This document shows positions 43,487-52,620 of a stretch of 64,000 bases of DNA, piece after piece (positions within the stretch are counted from its first letter, which is position 1; every line of letters begins with the position of its first letter). The notes under the pieces are model-generated. The model was not told the DNA's origin, searched no databases, and saw nothing but the letters and a program-made list of their open reading frames with translations. Source of the stretch: an uncultured Chloroflexota bacterium. GTDB lineage: Bacteria; Chloroflexota; Anaerolineae; Anaerolineales; Anaerolineaceae. The stretch is from positions 1-64,000 of the forward strand of contig CADACE010000001.1 of assembly GCA_902786265.1 (NCBI GenBank), read 5' to 3'. Both the position numbers and the translations under genes were made by a program.

Positions 43487-44215
43487 TTATCTCATTTTGA
43501 TCGTAAAGTCATCAAAAGTGCAATGGACACGGTTGCCGCCCTCAAATAATTCAGCCCCGGCTTCGAAAGAAACGTGATCATTGATATTGTCTTTCACGCT
43601 GAAGACAAATTTTTCGTTGGCATAAACATAAACCGTTCCATCCAGGCGGATAAAATCAAATTTTATCAGTCGATCCGCGTTCAGGCCGGAAAGATCGGCG
43701 ACCGGTTCATAAACCATCTCCCCATCAACAGGTCTGAAAAGATATGCCTGGTCCCCCGGATAAATGATCAGCCCGCTTTCTTTTCCCGCTCCCGTTAAAA
43801 TAACATTACTGTAGCGGATCCAGCATATTCCGCCTTCCTCATCCGGGATGTTTTCCGTACGTTCAACAGAATACGTTACGTGAAATTCTCTTGCCCGAAA
43901 CTGGTCAAATTTCAGACGCTTATTTGTCGTATGGATTTTTTCCTCAGAGGGGTTGATCGTCATCAGCAGATCCGTACCGACTCCGTCGTATATATAATAC
44001 TGGTGAAGGGTCAGCGGATTCGGGAATTCATTCACATATCCCTGATTTTCCGTAAAATCATGGCCAAACCCCTCATAAACGAAATAATCCGTATCCGCTG
44101 TTTCCAACAAATGCTTTGTATTGATTATGCTGTCTTCCTCCTGGGCATAAACAGCATATGAAAGCGATCCGAGAATTAACAGAACCAGAAAAACCAACAG
44201 CTTTTTTACTTTCAT
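43487..44215 (-). CDS. Exported LamG-like protein (second gene of secreted operon)
   Basis: 242 residues with signal peptide (MKVKKLLVFLVLLILGSLSYAVYAQ). The body is beta-rich: FDQFRAREFHVTYSVERTENIPDEEGGICWIRYSN, then IKFDFIRLDGTVYVYANEKFVFSVKDN and VHCTFDDFTIKMR. The ending is the LamG-like pattern shared with the genes at 41942 and 44217. It starts one base after the previous stop. Confidence 0.6.
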   Translation of the reverse strand: MKVKKLLVFLVLLILGSLSYAVYAQEEDSIINTKHLLETADTDYFVYEGFGHDFTENQGYVNEFPNPLTLHQYYIYDGVGTDLLMTINPSEEKIHTTNKRLKFDQFRAREFHVTYSVERTENIPDEEGGICWIRYSNVILTGAGKESGLIIYPGDQAYLFRPVDGEMVYEPVADLSGLNADRLIKFDFIRLDGTVYVYANEKFVFSVKDNINDHVSFEAGAELFEGGNRVHCTFDDFTIKMR

Positions 44216-44216
44216 A

Positions 44217-45695
44217 TCAGTTATTTACCTTTCTGACAAGCATATTATCAAAAGAACAGACCGCTGTTTCACCATTTGCGTAAACCGCGTTGCCGAATAC
44301 CAGCTGGAAAGGACCCTTGTCGCTGTCCGGGAACTGACCTGCATATTCGCTGTCGATATAAGCATACGTCTGCCCGGTAAACCGCATAAGCATCAGATGA
44401 TACGTTTTGTGCGGAACATCGGAAATTCTTGTAAATGTCCCGTGATCATCCTCTGCGGTCTTTTTATAAAAACCGGCCCCTTTCCCGTCAACGACCAGAA
44501 AAATCTCCGTTTCCGGTTCTTCTTTGCGGGCCGCTGACTGTTCATTCAAATATCCGATAAAACAACCGGCCTGATCTGAAGGAAAGACATCGTCAACCGT
44601 GATATCCATGGAAAGCAGAAAGTTCTGCATATACCCGGAATTGATCCTGTTCATATAAAAATAATCGTGAACAGAATCCGGATTGGCAAATAAATGTATC
44701 GTCCGTTTCCCTTCAATAACAATTGTTCTGAGTGCTGTTTCCGGTCCGATATCGGAATACATGACCGGTTCCAGATATGTATAATTTTCTTCCAGGCCGC
44801 GGATCGGGAAAATATTATCAATGTTATCTGATAAAACTTTGATCATATCGGCCCAGGCTACACCCGCATTATCGGCCCCGTAAACTGCCTGTTCATGCGT
44901 AAAACCTTCAGCGACGGATTCCAGATAATTGATCAATTCTCTCCGCGATACTGTCATTACCCGCAAATAATCCTGGGCTTTCTGCACCGCCATTTGATTC
45001 CAGTCCACGTTTTGACCGACAACACCCACGGCATAAACCGCCTGATCATGAGTAAAACCGACAACATCCGATTCCAGCTGATTGATCAGCCCGTTTTCAG
45101 AAAATGCACTGCTGTCAAGGAACATCTGAGCCCGTTTTACAGCCATTTCATTCCAGTCCACTTCCTGACTGACACTTTGAACACCATGAAGGGCCTCTTC
45201 ATGAGTAAAACCGACGTTTTCGGATTCCAACTGCCGGATCAAACCATTTTCGGAAAAGACATTTGACCGGAGGTAAAACGCTGCCCGGCGTTCTGCCATT
45301 TCGAACCAGTCAACATCTTTCCCCGCGGTCTCTACACCATAGACCGCTTCTTCATGTGTGTAACCTTCAGCCGCGGACTCCAGCTGCCGGATCAAACCGT
45401 TTTTTGAATAATCGGAAGAGGATAAATAAAAGGCAGCACTTTGCGCCGCATTTTCTTTCCAGTCTGCACCGCTGTTATCAGCTGCATATTCAGCTTCCTG
45501 AAGAGAATATCCCGAAAACAGCAGTAACTCAACCAAAGCGGTTCTGGAAAAAGGCATCGATTCCAGATAGGATTTCGCTGTCTGCAGTGCCTCAGCCTCA
45601 TCTGCTGAAACGATTCTCGGCTGAAAGTTTATGCTCAGCAGCATTGTCAAAATCAAAACAAAAACAATTCTGGTTATAAAAGGCTTATTTTCCAT
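44217..45695 (-). CDS. Exported Ltp-repeat protein with C-terminal LamG-like domain (first gene of secreted operon)
   Basis: 492 residues. After a signal peptide (about 1-31) come five tandem repeats of about 48 residues with the pattern AxxFLxSSxFSxNGLIxQLESxxxGFTHEEAxYGVxxxGxxVDWxxMA. That is the Ltp repeat, known from surface lipoproteins such as the superinfection-exclusion protein of Streptococcus phage TP-J34, where it blocks phage DNA entry. A LamG-like domain (about 300-492) follows, ending AVCSFDNMLVRKVNN. There is no lipobox or cell-wall motif. It heads a tightly packed six-gene run of exported proteins. Phage defence is one possible role, adhesion another. Confidence 0.7.
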   Translation of the reverse strand: MENKPFITRIVFVLILTMLLSINFQPRIVSADEAEALQTAKSYLESMPFSRTALVELLLFSGYSLQEAEYAADNSGADWKENAAQSAAFYLSSSDYSKNGLIRQLESAAEGYTHEEAVYGVETAGKDVDWFEMAERRAAFYLRSNVFSENGLIRQLESENVGFTHEEALHGVQSVSQEVDWNEMAVKRAQMFLDSSAFSENGLINQLESDVVGFTHDQAVYAVGVVGQNVDWNQMAVQKAQDYLRVMTVSRRELINYLESVAEGFTHEQAVYGADNAGVAWADMIKVLSDNIDNIFPIRGLEENYTYLEPVMYSDIGPETALRTIVIEGKRTIHLFANPDSVHDYFYMNRINSGYMQNFLLSMDITVDDVFPSDQAGCFIGYLNEQSAARKEEPETEIFLVVDGKGAGFYKKTAEDDHGTFTRISDVPHKTYHLMLMRFTGQTYAYIDSEYAGQFPDSDKGPFQLVFGNAVYANGETAVCSFDNMLVRKVNN

Positions 45696-45815
45696 TCAAG
45701 TATTCCTTCCGTGTGTCCATTCAGAAGACATCATCCGGGACAGTCCCATAAAGATAAAAGTCTCAAAATGACAGATGATCTGAATAGTAACCATTCCTTT
45801 TCGAAATCCTTTATC

Positions 45816-45824
45816 ATTATATCA
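45816..45824 (-). promoter_or_regulatory. Extended -10 promoter element of the secreted operon
   Basis: TGATATAAT on the minus strand, an extended -10 (TGnTATAAT), about 120 bases before the Ltp gene. The -35 region is poor, as often seen with extended -10 promoters. Confidence 0.5.
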
Positions 45825-45851
45825 AAAATTTTTATTTGATGAATTGCTTTT

Positions 45852-47081
45852 TCAATATATTTTATAAGTCATTATTGTCAGCATGCCATAAATAACGACC
45901 AGGAAGAAAAGAATTACGGCCTGTATCTTTATTTTTTCTGCAGTGATACCGACAAATTCACGAGCCACGGCATTCACCCAATAATAACAGGTCGTGGGAG
46001 AACTGATCCCGACAGCCTTTAACCCGGCACAAACCGCGTAGATCCCGGATCGAAAAACGTGAAAATTGGTGGTTACAAATGCGGCCGCACCATCCGGCCG
46101 GAGTGAGCGGATGACCTCGGCAGAATTACTCATATTTTCTTTCGTTCTGACCGAAGTTTCCTCCAAAAAAATCCGGCTTTCCGGGAAGCCGTGACTGAGC
46201 AGATATTCTTTCATCGATGAGGCTTCCGAACGGATCTCATCGATACCCTGCCCTCCGGAAAGGATAAGATTCAGCTCTTTCCCGAACGTTTTTTTCTGTT
46301 CTGCCGCAAAAGACAACGCGGTATTCAGCCTTTTCTGAAGGATCATTGACGGCGTACCGTCCGGTTCCAGACCGCACCCCAGCACGATCACATTATCAAC
46401 ACTTGTCCGGATATGATAATTTGACGTAAGCAGAATGGCAGAAAGCGTCCCAAAAAACATACATTCAAAATACAGGTATACCGCGGACGACAGGATCAGC
46501 AGCAGATCACCAAACAAATATTCTTTCCCGGCGGAATCTGACAGCAGTCTAAAAAAAACGACCCCCGCAAGGCCGGCCAAAGAAAAAGCAGGAAGCAGAA
46601 TACCGAAAATATTCTGGAATTTCACTTCTTTGGAATCGGCGATCAGGACAACTGTCGCGATAATTGTAATCACGGACAGCACGACCGGCACTGGGGAAGT
46701 CAGAAGCAGAAAATTTCCCGGCGATTTTATGATAACGATCATCATTTGTTTATCAGTAAGCAATTCCGGATGAAGTATGCCGTAAAGCGTCAGCCGGGCA
46801 TGAATCATAACCATTGCTGCTGCGTACAAGCCAAATCCGGAATATAAGATGATGTTGTAAGAGTACGGATTAAAGGCAGCCTGCCGCCGGAAAGCGATGA
46901 ACAAAAATACCGCCGTCAGCGTAAAATAAACTGTCAGGACACCATTTGCAAAAATCAACCGCTGCGGGTCTGCCATACGGCTGACAAACAACAGCAAAAC
47001 AGCGGCAGCTGCTGTCAGAACCGGAATATTATAAAGTTTGGGCTCTTTATCTCTGCTGAAAAAGACCACGCAGACTCCCAC
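45852..47081 (-). CDS. Membrane protein with DUF218 (YdcF/SanA/ElyC-like) domain
   Basis: 409 residues. Residues about 20-200 hold five or six transmembrane helices. The C-terminal half is a DUF218 domain: NVIVLGCGLEPDGTPSMILQKRLNTAL, LILSGGQG, EASSMKEYLLSHGFPESRIFLEETS and VTTNFHVFRSG. In E. coli relatives (ElyC, SanA) this domain is linked to envelope integrity and undecaprenyl lipid use. The start is GTG; a second GTG four codons later is equally possible. It is upstream of, and on the same strand as, the secreted operon, but that operon has its own promoter. Confidence 0.8.
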   Translation of the reverse strand: MGVCVVFFSRDKEPKLYNIPVLTAAAAVLLLFVSRMADPQRLIFANGVLTVYFTLTAVFLFIAFRRQAAFNPYSYNIILYSGFGLYAAAMVMIHARLTLYGILHPELLTDKQMMIVIIKSPGNFLLLTSPVPVVLSVITIIATVVLIADSKEVKFQNIFGILLPAFSLAGLAGVVFFRLLSDSAGKEYLFGDLLLILSSAVYLYFECMFFGTLSAILLTSNYHIRTSVDNVIVLGCGLEPDGTPSMILQKRLNTALSFAAEQKKTFGKELNLILSGGQGIDEIRSEASSMKEYLLSHGFPESRIFLEETSVRTKENMSNSAEVIRSLRPDGAAAFVTTNFHVFRSGIYAVCAGLKAVGISSPTTCYYWVNAVAREFVGITAEKIKIQAVILFFLVVIYGMLTIMTYKIY

Positions 47082-47108
47082 CTCTCCGCATTGCGATATA
47101 AAAATACA

Positions 47109-47128
47109 CCCCGCCCATAAAGGCGGGG
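47109..47128 (-). terminator. Terminator after the YloV-like gene
   Basis: CCCCGCC (47109-47115) and GGCGGGG (47122-47128) with a 6-base loop; the minus strand continues TGTATTTTT. It lies 20 bases past the stop at 47149. Confidence 0.75.
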
Positions 47129-47148
47129 ATAGTTTTCAAAATGATCGA

Positions 47149-48831
47149 TCACTCCACGGAAATCGAGAAAAAGTAATGCGGCTGGCCGCCATAATGGCAT
47201 TCAACTTCATGGTCAGGATATTTTTCCTGAACCATTGCCGCGTATTTCTCCGCATCACTGTCAGACATTCCGTTGCCATAGAACAGCGTGATTTGTTCGT
47301 AATCTTCGGTTCCGATCTGGTCAAGGAGCTTCATCAGGCCTTCACCGACAGAATCCGCGGAAATTACAAGATCGCCGTTATGGATCCCGATCACCTGACC
47401 TTCCGTCACATTGACACCGTTCAGTTCGACGGTACGGGTAGCTTTGGTCAATTCCCCGGATTCAACCTGCAGCAGGGAATCATTCATCGCCGCGACGGTC
47501 TCATCAAAATCACCGTCCGGGTCCAGCAGCAGCATGGAAGCGATCCCCTGCGCGACATTCTTGGAGCGGATCACAGCGACCTTCTTCTTCGACTGCGTGA
47601 TGGCGTTATTCGCGGAAAGGATGATGTTTTTATTGTTCGGCAGAATGATGATTTTATCCGTCGGAAGATCCTCAACAGCTTTCAGGATCTGTTCGGTGCT
47701 GGGGTTCATCGTCTGACCGCCGGAAATGATGGCATTGACACCCAGGCTGGCAAGGACACGGGAGATCCCTTCACCCGGAGATACCGCAATGATCCCGATC
47801 TGTCCCGGTTCGACCTGCGTCAGTGTATACTCCGATTCCTTTGCTTTGCGGATATCTTCCATCTGGGCCACAAGGTTTTCAATGGCGACCTTTGTGACTG
47901 TTCCCAGCTCCATAATGTAATTGATGGGAGCGTAGAGGTTTTCTGTCGGGACATGAATGTGCATGCGGTACATTTCATCCCCTTCACCGACCTGGATAGA
48001 TGTGCCCATGTCACTGAGCCGGTCATAGAACGCGCTCAGCTCCAGTTCCTTGTTGGGATGGAAATCCACGACAACTTCATAATCCTGACCCGGCTCGATG
48101 ATTTCTTCCTCATTCATGCTGTCCAGCTGGGCAAGGGAAACCATCGGGGGAATATCGGAATTGACATCCAGAGGCTGCCCGGTCATCCAGCGCAGGAAAC
48201 CCTCAAAAATGTAAAACAGCCCTCTGCCGCCGGAATCCACGACCCCGGCCTGTTTCAGCACCGGAAGCAGTTCCGGAGTCCGCAAAACAGAATCGTCCGC
48301 GGCTTTCACCGTGACGGTCAGAAGCTTCAAAAAGTCATCACATTCCGGCAGAGCTTCCGCAACAGCATCAGCCGTATCTTTCAGGACTGTAAGGATGGTC
48401 CCCTCAACCGGACGGACGACACCCTTATAGGCTGTGTTTTTTGCTTCCGTCAGCGCATGAGAGAAGACCTCCGGAGTGAACGTCTCATAATCACTCATAA
48501 CACGGGAAAAACCGCGCCAAAGCTGGGAAAGGATCACGCCGCTGTTGCCGCGGGCGCCCATCAGGGCCCCCTGCGCTGCCGTACGCATGATCTGTCCCGC
48601 GTGATTGGTATCCATCAAAACGATATCCGTCCAGGCAGTCTGCATCGTCAGCAGCATATTTGTACCCGTATCGCCATCCGGCACCGGGAAAACGTTCAGT
48701 GCATTTACAATATTCTGATTTGTCTTCAGCCAGAGCATCCCGGCTTCAAACATTGATTTCCACTGAGCCCCATTAAGGGTCTTCAGCGCACCCTGTCCTT
48801 CGGGTTTATTTGTTTCATTTGTTTCGGTCAT
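47149..48831 (-). CDS. DAK2-domain fatty acid kinase-like protein (YloV/FakA)
   Basis: 560 residues. The N-terminal DhaL/DAK2 domain shows NVFPVPDGDTGTNMLLTMQTAW, which provides the Asp ligands for magnesium, then LMGARGNSGVILSQLWRGF and VDSGGRGLFYIFEGFL. A middle domain and a C-terminal DegV-like region (ILPNNKNIILSANNAI) follow. FakA phosphorylates fatty acids held by a FakB protein; no FakB is in the window. It sits 18 bases after a YloU-type gene, the arrangement found in many Gram-positive-type genomes. AGGAGA precedes the ATG. Confidence 0.93.
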   Translation of the reverse strand: MTETNETNKPEGQGALKTLNGAQWKSMFEAGMLWLKTNQNIVNALNVFPVPDGDTGTNMLLTMQTAWTDIVLMDTNHAGQIMRTAAQGALMGARGNSGVILSQLWRGFSRVMSDYETFTPEVFSHALTEAKNTAYKGVVRPVEGTILTVLKDTADAVAEALPECDDFLKLLTVTVKAADDSVLRTPELLPVLKQAGVVDSGGRGLFYIFEGFLRWMTGQPLDVNSDIPPMVSLAQLDSMNEEEIIEPGQDYEVVVDFHPNKELELSAFYDRLSDMGTSIQVGEGDEMYRMHIHVPTENLYAPINYIMELGTVTKVAIENLVAQMEDIRKAKESEYTLTQVEPGQIGIIAVSPGEGISRVLASLGVNAIISGGQTMNPSTEQILKAVEDLPTDKIIILPNNKNIILSANNAITQSKKKVAVIRSKNVAQGIASMLLLDPDGDFDETVAAMNDSLLQVESGELTKATRTVELNGVNVTEGQVIGIHNGDLVISADSVGEGLMKLLDQIGTEDYEQITLFYGNGMSDSDAEKYAAMVQEKYPDHEVECHYGGQPHYFFSISVE

Positions 48832-48849
48832 TGGTCTCCTGGATCTGCT

Positions 48850-49212
48850 TTATTTATCGGGGTTGCTCACTCGCAGACCCTTGACATGGACATGGACGCT
48901 TTCGACATGCAGCCCGGTCATCTTTTCAACCTGATACTTCACATTGTCGGCAACGCTGTTGGCGACAGAAGTAATACGAGTCCCGTATTCAACAGTGATG
49001 TATAAGTCGATCGTAACATTTTTGCCGTCGGATTTTACATTGACTCCCTGCGTGGAATCTTTCGTGATCGCAGCGGCCAGCCCGGCGGCTAAATTTTTCG
49101 GGGAAAGTCCGACAATACCATACGACATCTGTGCCGCGTGGGAGACGATTGTACAAATCGCCCGGTGGGAAAGGAAAATGCTTCCCAACATATTCTGCTC
49201 ATTTTCGTTCAT
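48850..49212 (-). CDS. Asp23/Gls24-family protein (YloU-like)
   Basis: 120 residues. MLGSIFLSHRAICTIVSHAAQMSYGIVGLSPK and VTIDLYITVEYGTRITSVANSVADNVKYQVEKMTGL are the standard Asp23/Gls24 pattern. In firmicutes these small proteins act in envelope stress or as membrane-associated scaffolds. Pairing with the DAK2 protein downstream is conserved. It is transcribed divergently from the Fe-S oxidoreductase at 49645. Confidence 0.92.
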   Translation of the reverse strand: MNENEQNMLGSIFLSHRAICTIVSHAAQMSYGIVGLSPKNLAAGLAAAITKDSTQGVNVKSDGKNVTIDLYITVEYGTRITSVANSVADNVKYQVEKMTGLHVESVHVHVKGLRVSNPDK

Positions 49213-49644
49213 GTTTACTCCTTCTCTTCCGGTTTTATTGAAAAGGGTCGAGAATCAGGGGTACAAGAATCCCCTGACATTATTCTATCATCATTTGCCT
49301 TGTCAATCACCAGGTTGCCTGCGTTATAAGTACAAAAGTCATATTTTTTTCAAACATCTGTAAATAAAAACCCGGAAGGTCCGAAATATATCCTTTCATT
49401 GGGATCACCGGACCCGATATTCCGGTATTAAGTACAGCTGCCCGGCACCAGAACCTGTGACGTTTCCGATTAATATGACATTTGACAGGTTTAAATATAA
49501 CGAATAAAAAATGCCTTTTGCAAACGTTTGAGGTACAATAAAGCAGAGAAACGGAACATCACTGTTCCGGGTTTTTGTCTGTGTGCACGGATATGCCCGG
49601 GAGCGTTCCAAATGGATTGTAATGACTGAAATCGAGGAGTAATA
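49213..49644. other. Divergent intergenic region
   Basis: 432 bases without a supportable gene. TTGACA at 49482-49487, with TAAAAA 17 bases on, could be a plus-strand promoter for the oxidoreductase, although the -10 is poor. A short CAGGGGTACAAGAATCCCCTG fold-back lies near 49256-49278. Confidence 0.4.
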
Positions 49645-52467
49645 ATGGGAAAGAGCCTTGCGGATTGGAAAATCGGAGACCCGATGATCAATGAGAATGA
49701 TTACTGGCAGGATCCGAATTATGTCGCCGAAGACCCTGAAAAGGAGAAGCTGGTACTTGAACTGGCAACATTGATCACGGACCGTTACGTCAAAAAGCTG
49801 ACGAAAAAGGTGAATAACCGCGATCCGGAATACTGGATGCTGGATCTGGTCCTCAACAAAGAGCAGATCAAATTTCTGCTGAACTTCAAAAAGACCCGCG
49901 TTCCCTACTCTGTTCCCGAACTGGCACAGATGAACAACATGTCTCTCGAAGACACACAGAAGATGGTCGAACGGCTGCGCTGGATCGGCATTATCGAACA
50001 GAACCGCGCCAAAACACCGGACAAACATCTGCAGTACGAGCTGCCGATCTTCGTCCCGGGCAGCGCGGAGTTCATGATGATGCAGGAAAAACTGACCGAT
50101 GAATTTCCGCAGCTCGCCACCTTCTTCAACCTGATGACCCAGCTCCCACTTGCCGGTATCACCGAAATGATCCCGCCGGGAGGTGCCGGAGTCGGGATGC
50201 ACGTGATCCCGGTTGAAAAAGCCATTTCCATGGAAAACCAGTCTGTCCCGGTGGAACATCTTTCCCGCTGGATCGACATGTATGATAAATTCGGCATCTC
50301 CGAATGCTCCTGCCGCAAACAGCAGACCATGCGCGGAGAAGGTTCCGGTGAGATCCGCGGCGATTACTGCATCGGTGTCGGCGATATGGCAGAATATATG
50401 GATGACCGCGGGATCGGGCATCTGGTTTCCAAAGAAGAAGTTTACGAGATCCTCGAACGCGCCGAACGGCACGGTTATGTCCACCAGATCACCAACATCG
50501 ACGGCGAAAACAAGATCGTCGCCATCTGCAACTGCGCTCCGGGTGTCTGCAACGCGCTGCGTACTTCCCAGCTCTTCAACACCCCGAACATGTCCGCTTC
50601 CGCCTACCGTGCCCACGTGGATAAAGAAAAGTGTGTGGCCTGCGGCAAATGCGTGGAAGTCTGCCCTGTGGGTGCGGCAAAACTGGGGCAGAAGCTCTGC
50701 CGCAAAGACGGCAGCGAGGTAACCTATCCGAAAACGGAACTTCCGGACGAAGTGCCGTGGAGCCCGAAAAAATGGAATTACAACTACCGCGATGACGCGA
50801 AGATCAACTGCTACGACAGCGGGACTGCTCCGTGCAAGACCGCCTGCCCGGTCCACCTTTCCGTACAGGGTTACATCAAGATGGCCGCGGAAGGCCGCTA
50901 TGACGAAGCGCTGAAGCTCATCAAACAGGATAACCCGTTCCCGATGATCTGCGGCGCTGTCTGCAACCGCCGCTGCGAAGACGCCTGCACCCGCGGCACC
51001 ATCGACCAGCCGCTGGCGATCGATGAAATCAAAAAGTTCATCGCATCCCTCGAACTCAAACAGGAAAACCGCTATGTGCCGCTCTGCGAAAAACACGACG
51101 GCGGCATGTGGGGCGATGAATTCAAAGTTGCCATCATCGGTGCCGGTCCTGCCGGACTTTCCGCCGCGTATTTCATGCGGCAGAACGGCTATCCGGTCAC
51201 CGTTTTTGAAAAGGAAGAGAAACCCGGCGGCATGCTCATCAACGGGATCCCGAGCTACCGTCTGGAAAAAGACATTCTCGACGCGGAAATCGATGTTATC
51301 CGTCAGATGGGCGTTGAGTTCAAGTGCGGAGTGGAAGTCGGGAAAGACGTCACCATTCAGCAGCTGCGCGAACAGGGCTATAAAGCCTTCTTTGTCGCTA
51401 TCGGTATGCAGGGCGGCAGACTTGCCGGTGTCCCGGGTGAAGACGCGGAAGGCGTTGAGACCGGAGTCGATTTCCTGCGCCGCATCAATCAGGATCATTC
51501 GGTCCGGCTCAGCGGTGAGACCGTCGTAGTCGGCGGAGGCAATGTCGCCATCGACGTCGCCGGTTCCGCGCTGCGCGCCGGTTCCTCCAAAGTCACCATG
51601 CTCTGCCTGGAACAGCGTGACGAAATGCCCGCTGCGAAGGATGAAGTAGCCGAAGCTCTCGAAGACGGCATCGAACTGATGAACGGCTGGGGGCCGAAGG
51701 AAGTGCTGAGCGAGAATGGCAAAGTCACTGCCGTTGTCTTCAAGAAATGCACCGCTGTTTATGACGAACAGCACCGCTTCAGTCCGCAGTATGATGAAAA
51801 TGAGACCATCACCGTCAAATGCGACAAGGTGCTGCTCTCGATTGGTCAATCCGTGATCTGGGGCGATCTGCTGAAAGGCACAAAGGTCGAACTCAACCGC
51901 AACGGAACCGCGAAAGCCGACGCACTGACCCGTCAGACAGCTGAACCGGACATCTTCGTGGGCGGCGATGTCTTCACCGGTGCCCGCTTCGCGATCGACG
52001 CCATTGCCGGCGGACGGGAAGGCGCCGTTTCCATGAACCGCTATGTCCATCCGGGCAACCGGCTCGACCTCGCCCGCGACCGCCGTGAATTCGTCGAACT
52101 GGACAAGAACGACATTGAAGACGTGACCAAACGCGAAAGCTTCGACAGCGCACAGCGTCAGATCCCGGGGAAGAAGGCCGGTATCGCCGGCAAGACTTTT
52201 GAAGACCTGCGGCTGTGCCTGACAGAAGAACAGGTCAAAAAAGAAGCTGCCCGCTGCCTGGGCTGCGGCGCGACTACCGTTGACACCAACCGCTGCATCG
52301 GCTGCGGCCTGTGCACGACGAAGTGTATGTTTGACGCGATCCATCTGACCCGCGATATGCCGGCAGCAAGCAACATGTGCCGCTGTGAAGATAAGCTGCC
52401 GAAGGTCGCTGCTTATGCCGCCAAACGAGCCGGGAAGATATTGATTCGAAAGATCAAAGGAAATTAG
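49645..52467 (+). CDS. Multidomain Fe-S/flavin NAD(P)H oxidoreductase (GltD-like)
   Basis: 940 residues. Residues 1-310 are an unusual N-terminal domain with Cys-rich SECSCRK and CNCAPGVCNAL segments. A ferredoxin segment follows (CVACGKCVEVCP, about 330). Next is a GltD-like module: Fe-S motifs CKTACP and CGAVCNRRCEDAC (about 397-450), FAD site VAIIGAGPAGLSAA (about 495) and NAD(P) site VVVGGGNVAIDVA (about 627). A last ferredoxin stretch lies at about 871-895 (CIGCGLCTTKC). GltD relatives move electrons between NADPH and partner subunits, for example in NfnAB bifurcation. With no glutamate synthase large subunit and hyp genes next door, a role in hydrogenase-linked electron transfer is plausible. 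GAGGAG precedes the ATG. Confidence 0.88.
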   Translation: MGKSLADWKIGDPMINENDYWQDPNYVAEDPEKEKLVLELATLITDRYVKKLTKKVNNRDPEYWMLDLVLNKEQIKFLLNFKKTRVPYSVPELAQMNNMSLEDTQKMVERLRWIGIIEQNRAKTPDKHLQYELPIFVPGSAEFMMMQEKLTDEFPQLATFFNLMTQLPLAGITEMIPPGGAGVGMHVIPVEKAISMENQSVPVEHLSRWIDMYDKFGISECSCRKQQTMRGEGSGEIRGDYCIGVGDMAEYMDDRGIGHLVSKEEVYEILERAERHGYVHQITNIDGENKIVAICNCAPGVCNALRTSQLFNTPNMSASAYRAHVDKEKCVACGKCVEVCPVGAAKLGQKLCRKDGSEVTYPKTELPDEVPWSPKKWNYNYRDDAKINCYDSGTAPCKTACPVHLSVQGYIKMAAEGRYDEALKLIKQDNPFPMICGAVCNRRCEDACTRGTIDQPLAIDEIKKFIASLELKQENRYVPLCEKHDGGMWGDEFKVAIIGAGPAGLSAAYFMRQNGYPVTVFEKEEKPGGMLINGIPSYRLEKDILDAEIDVIRQMGVEFKCGVEVGKDVTIQQLREQGYKAFFVAIGMQGGRLAGVPGEDAEGVETGVDFLRRINQDHSVRLSGETVVVGGGNVAIDVAGSALRAGSSKVTMLCLEQRDEMPAAKDEVAEALEDGIELMNGWGPKEVLSENGKVTAVVFKKCTAVYDEQHRFSPQYDENETITVKCDKVLLSIGQSVIWGDLLKGTKVELNRNGTAKADALTRQTAEPDIFVGGDVFTGARFAIDAIAGGREGAVSMNRYVHPGNRLDLARDRREFVELDKNDIEDVTKRESFDSAQRQIPGKKAGIAGKTFEDLRLCLTEEQVKKEAARCLGCGATTVDTNRCIGCGLCTTKCMFDAIHLTRDMPAASNMCRCEDKLPKVAAYAAKRAGKILIRKIKGN

Positions 52468-52610
52468 GTTTTAGGGATCAGGTATCAGGGATCAGGATTC
52501 AGGGTTTAGCTGTCAGGTATCGGGTATCTCAATATAAACGGATATAACCGACCACAGACCACTGCCCCAGCCCCGGGTCCCTAATCCCCAGACCCTGAAT
52601 AAAAAGGTAA
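52468..52610. repeat. AGGGATCAGGTATCAGGG repeat between oxidoreductase and hypB
   Basis: Degenerate AGGGATCAGGTATC units at about 52474-52530 are faced by CCCTAATCCCCAGACCCTG at about 52575-52598, partly complementary. No gene. Confidence 0.6.
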
Positions 52611-52620
52611 GGAAGAGAAA

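Noticed and set aside
44217..45695. Ltp-repeat protein called outright as a phage superinfection-exclusion factor
   Set aside because: The repeat is real, but the exclusion function is shown only for particular phage lipoproteins. This protein has no lipobox and sits in a secreted operon, so the role was kept as a hypothesis.
49405..52344. 979-codon open frame on the minus strand opposite the Fe-S flavoenzyme
   Set aside because: It is the mirror of a strongly coding plus-strand gene with clear motifs. Its own translation has no recognisable domain and is rich in Asp/His/Phe typical of antisense frames.
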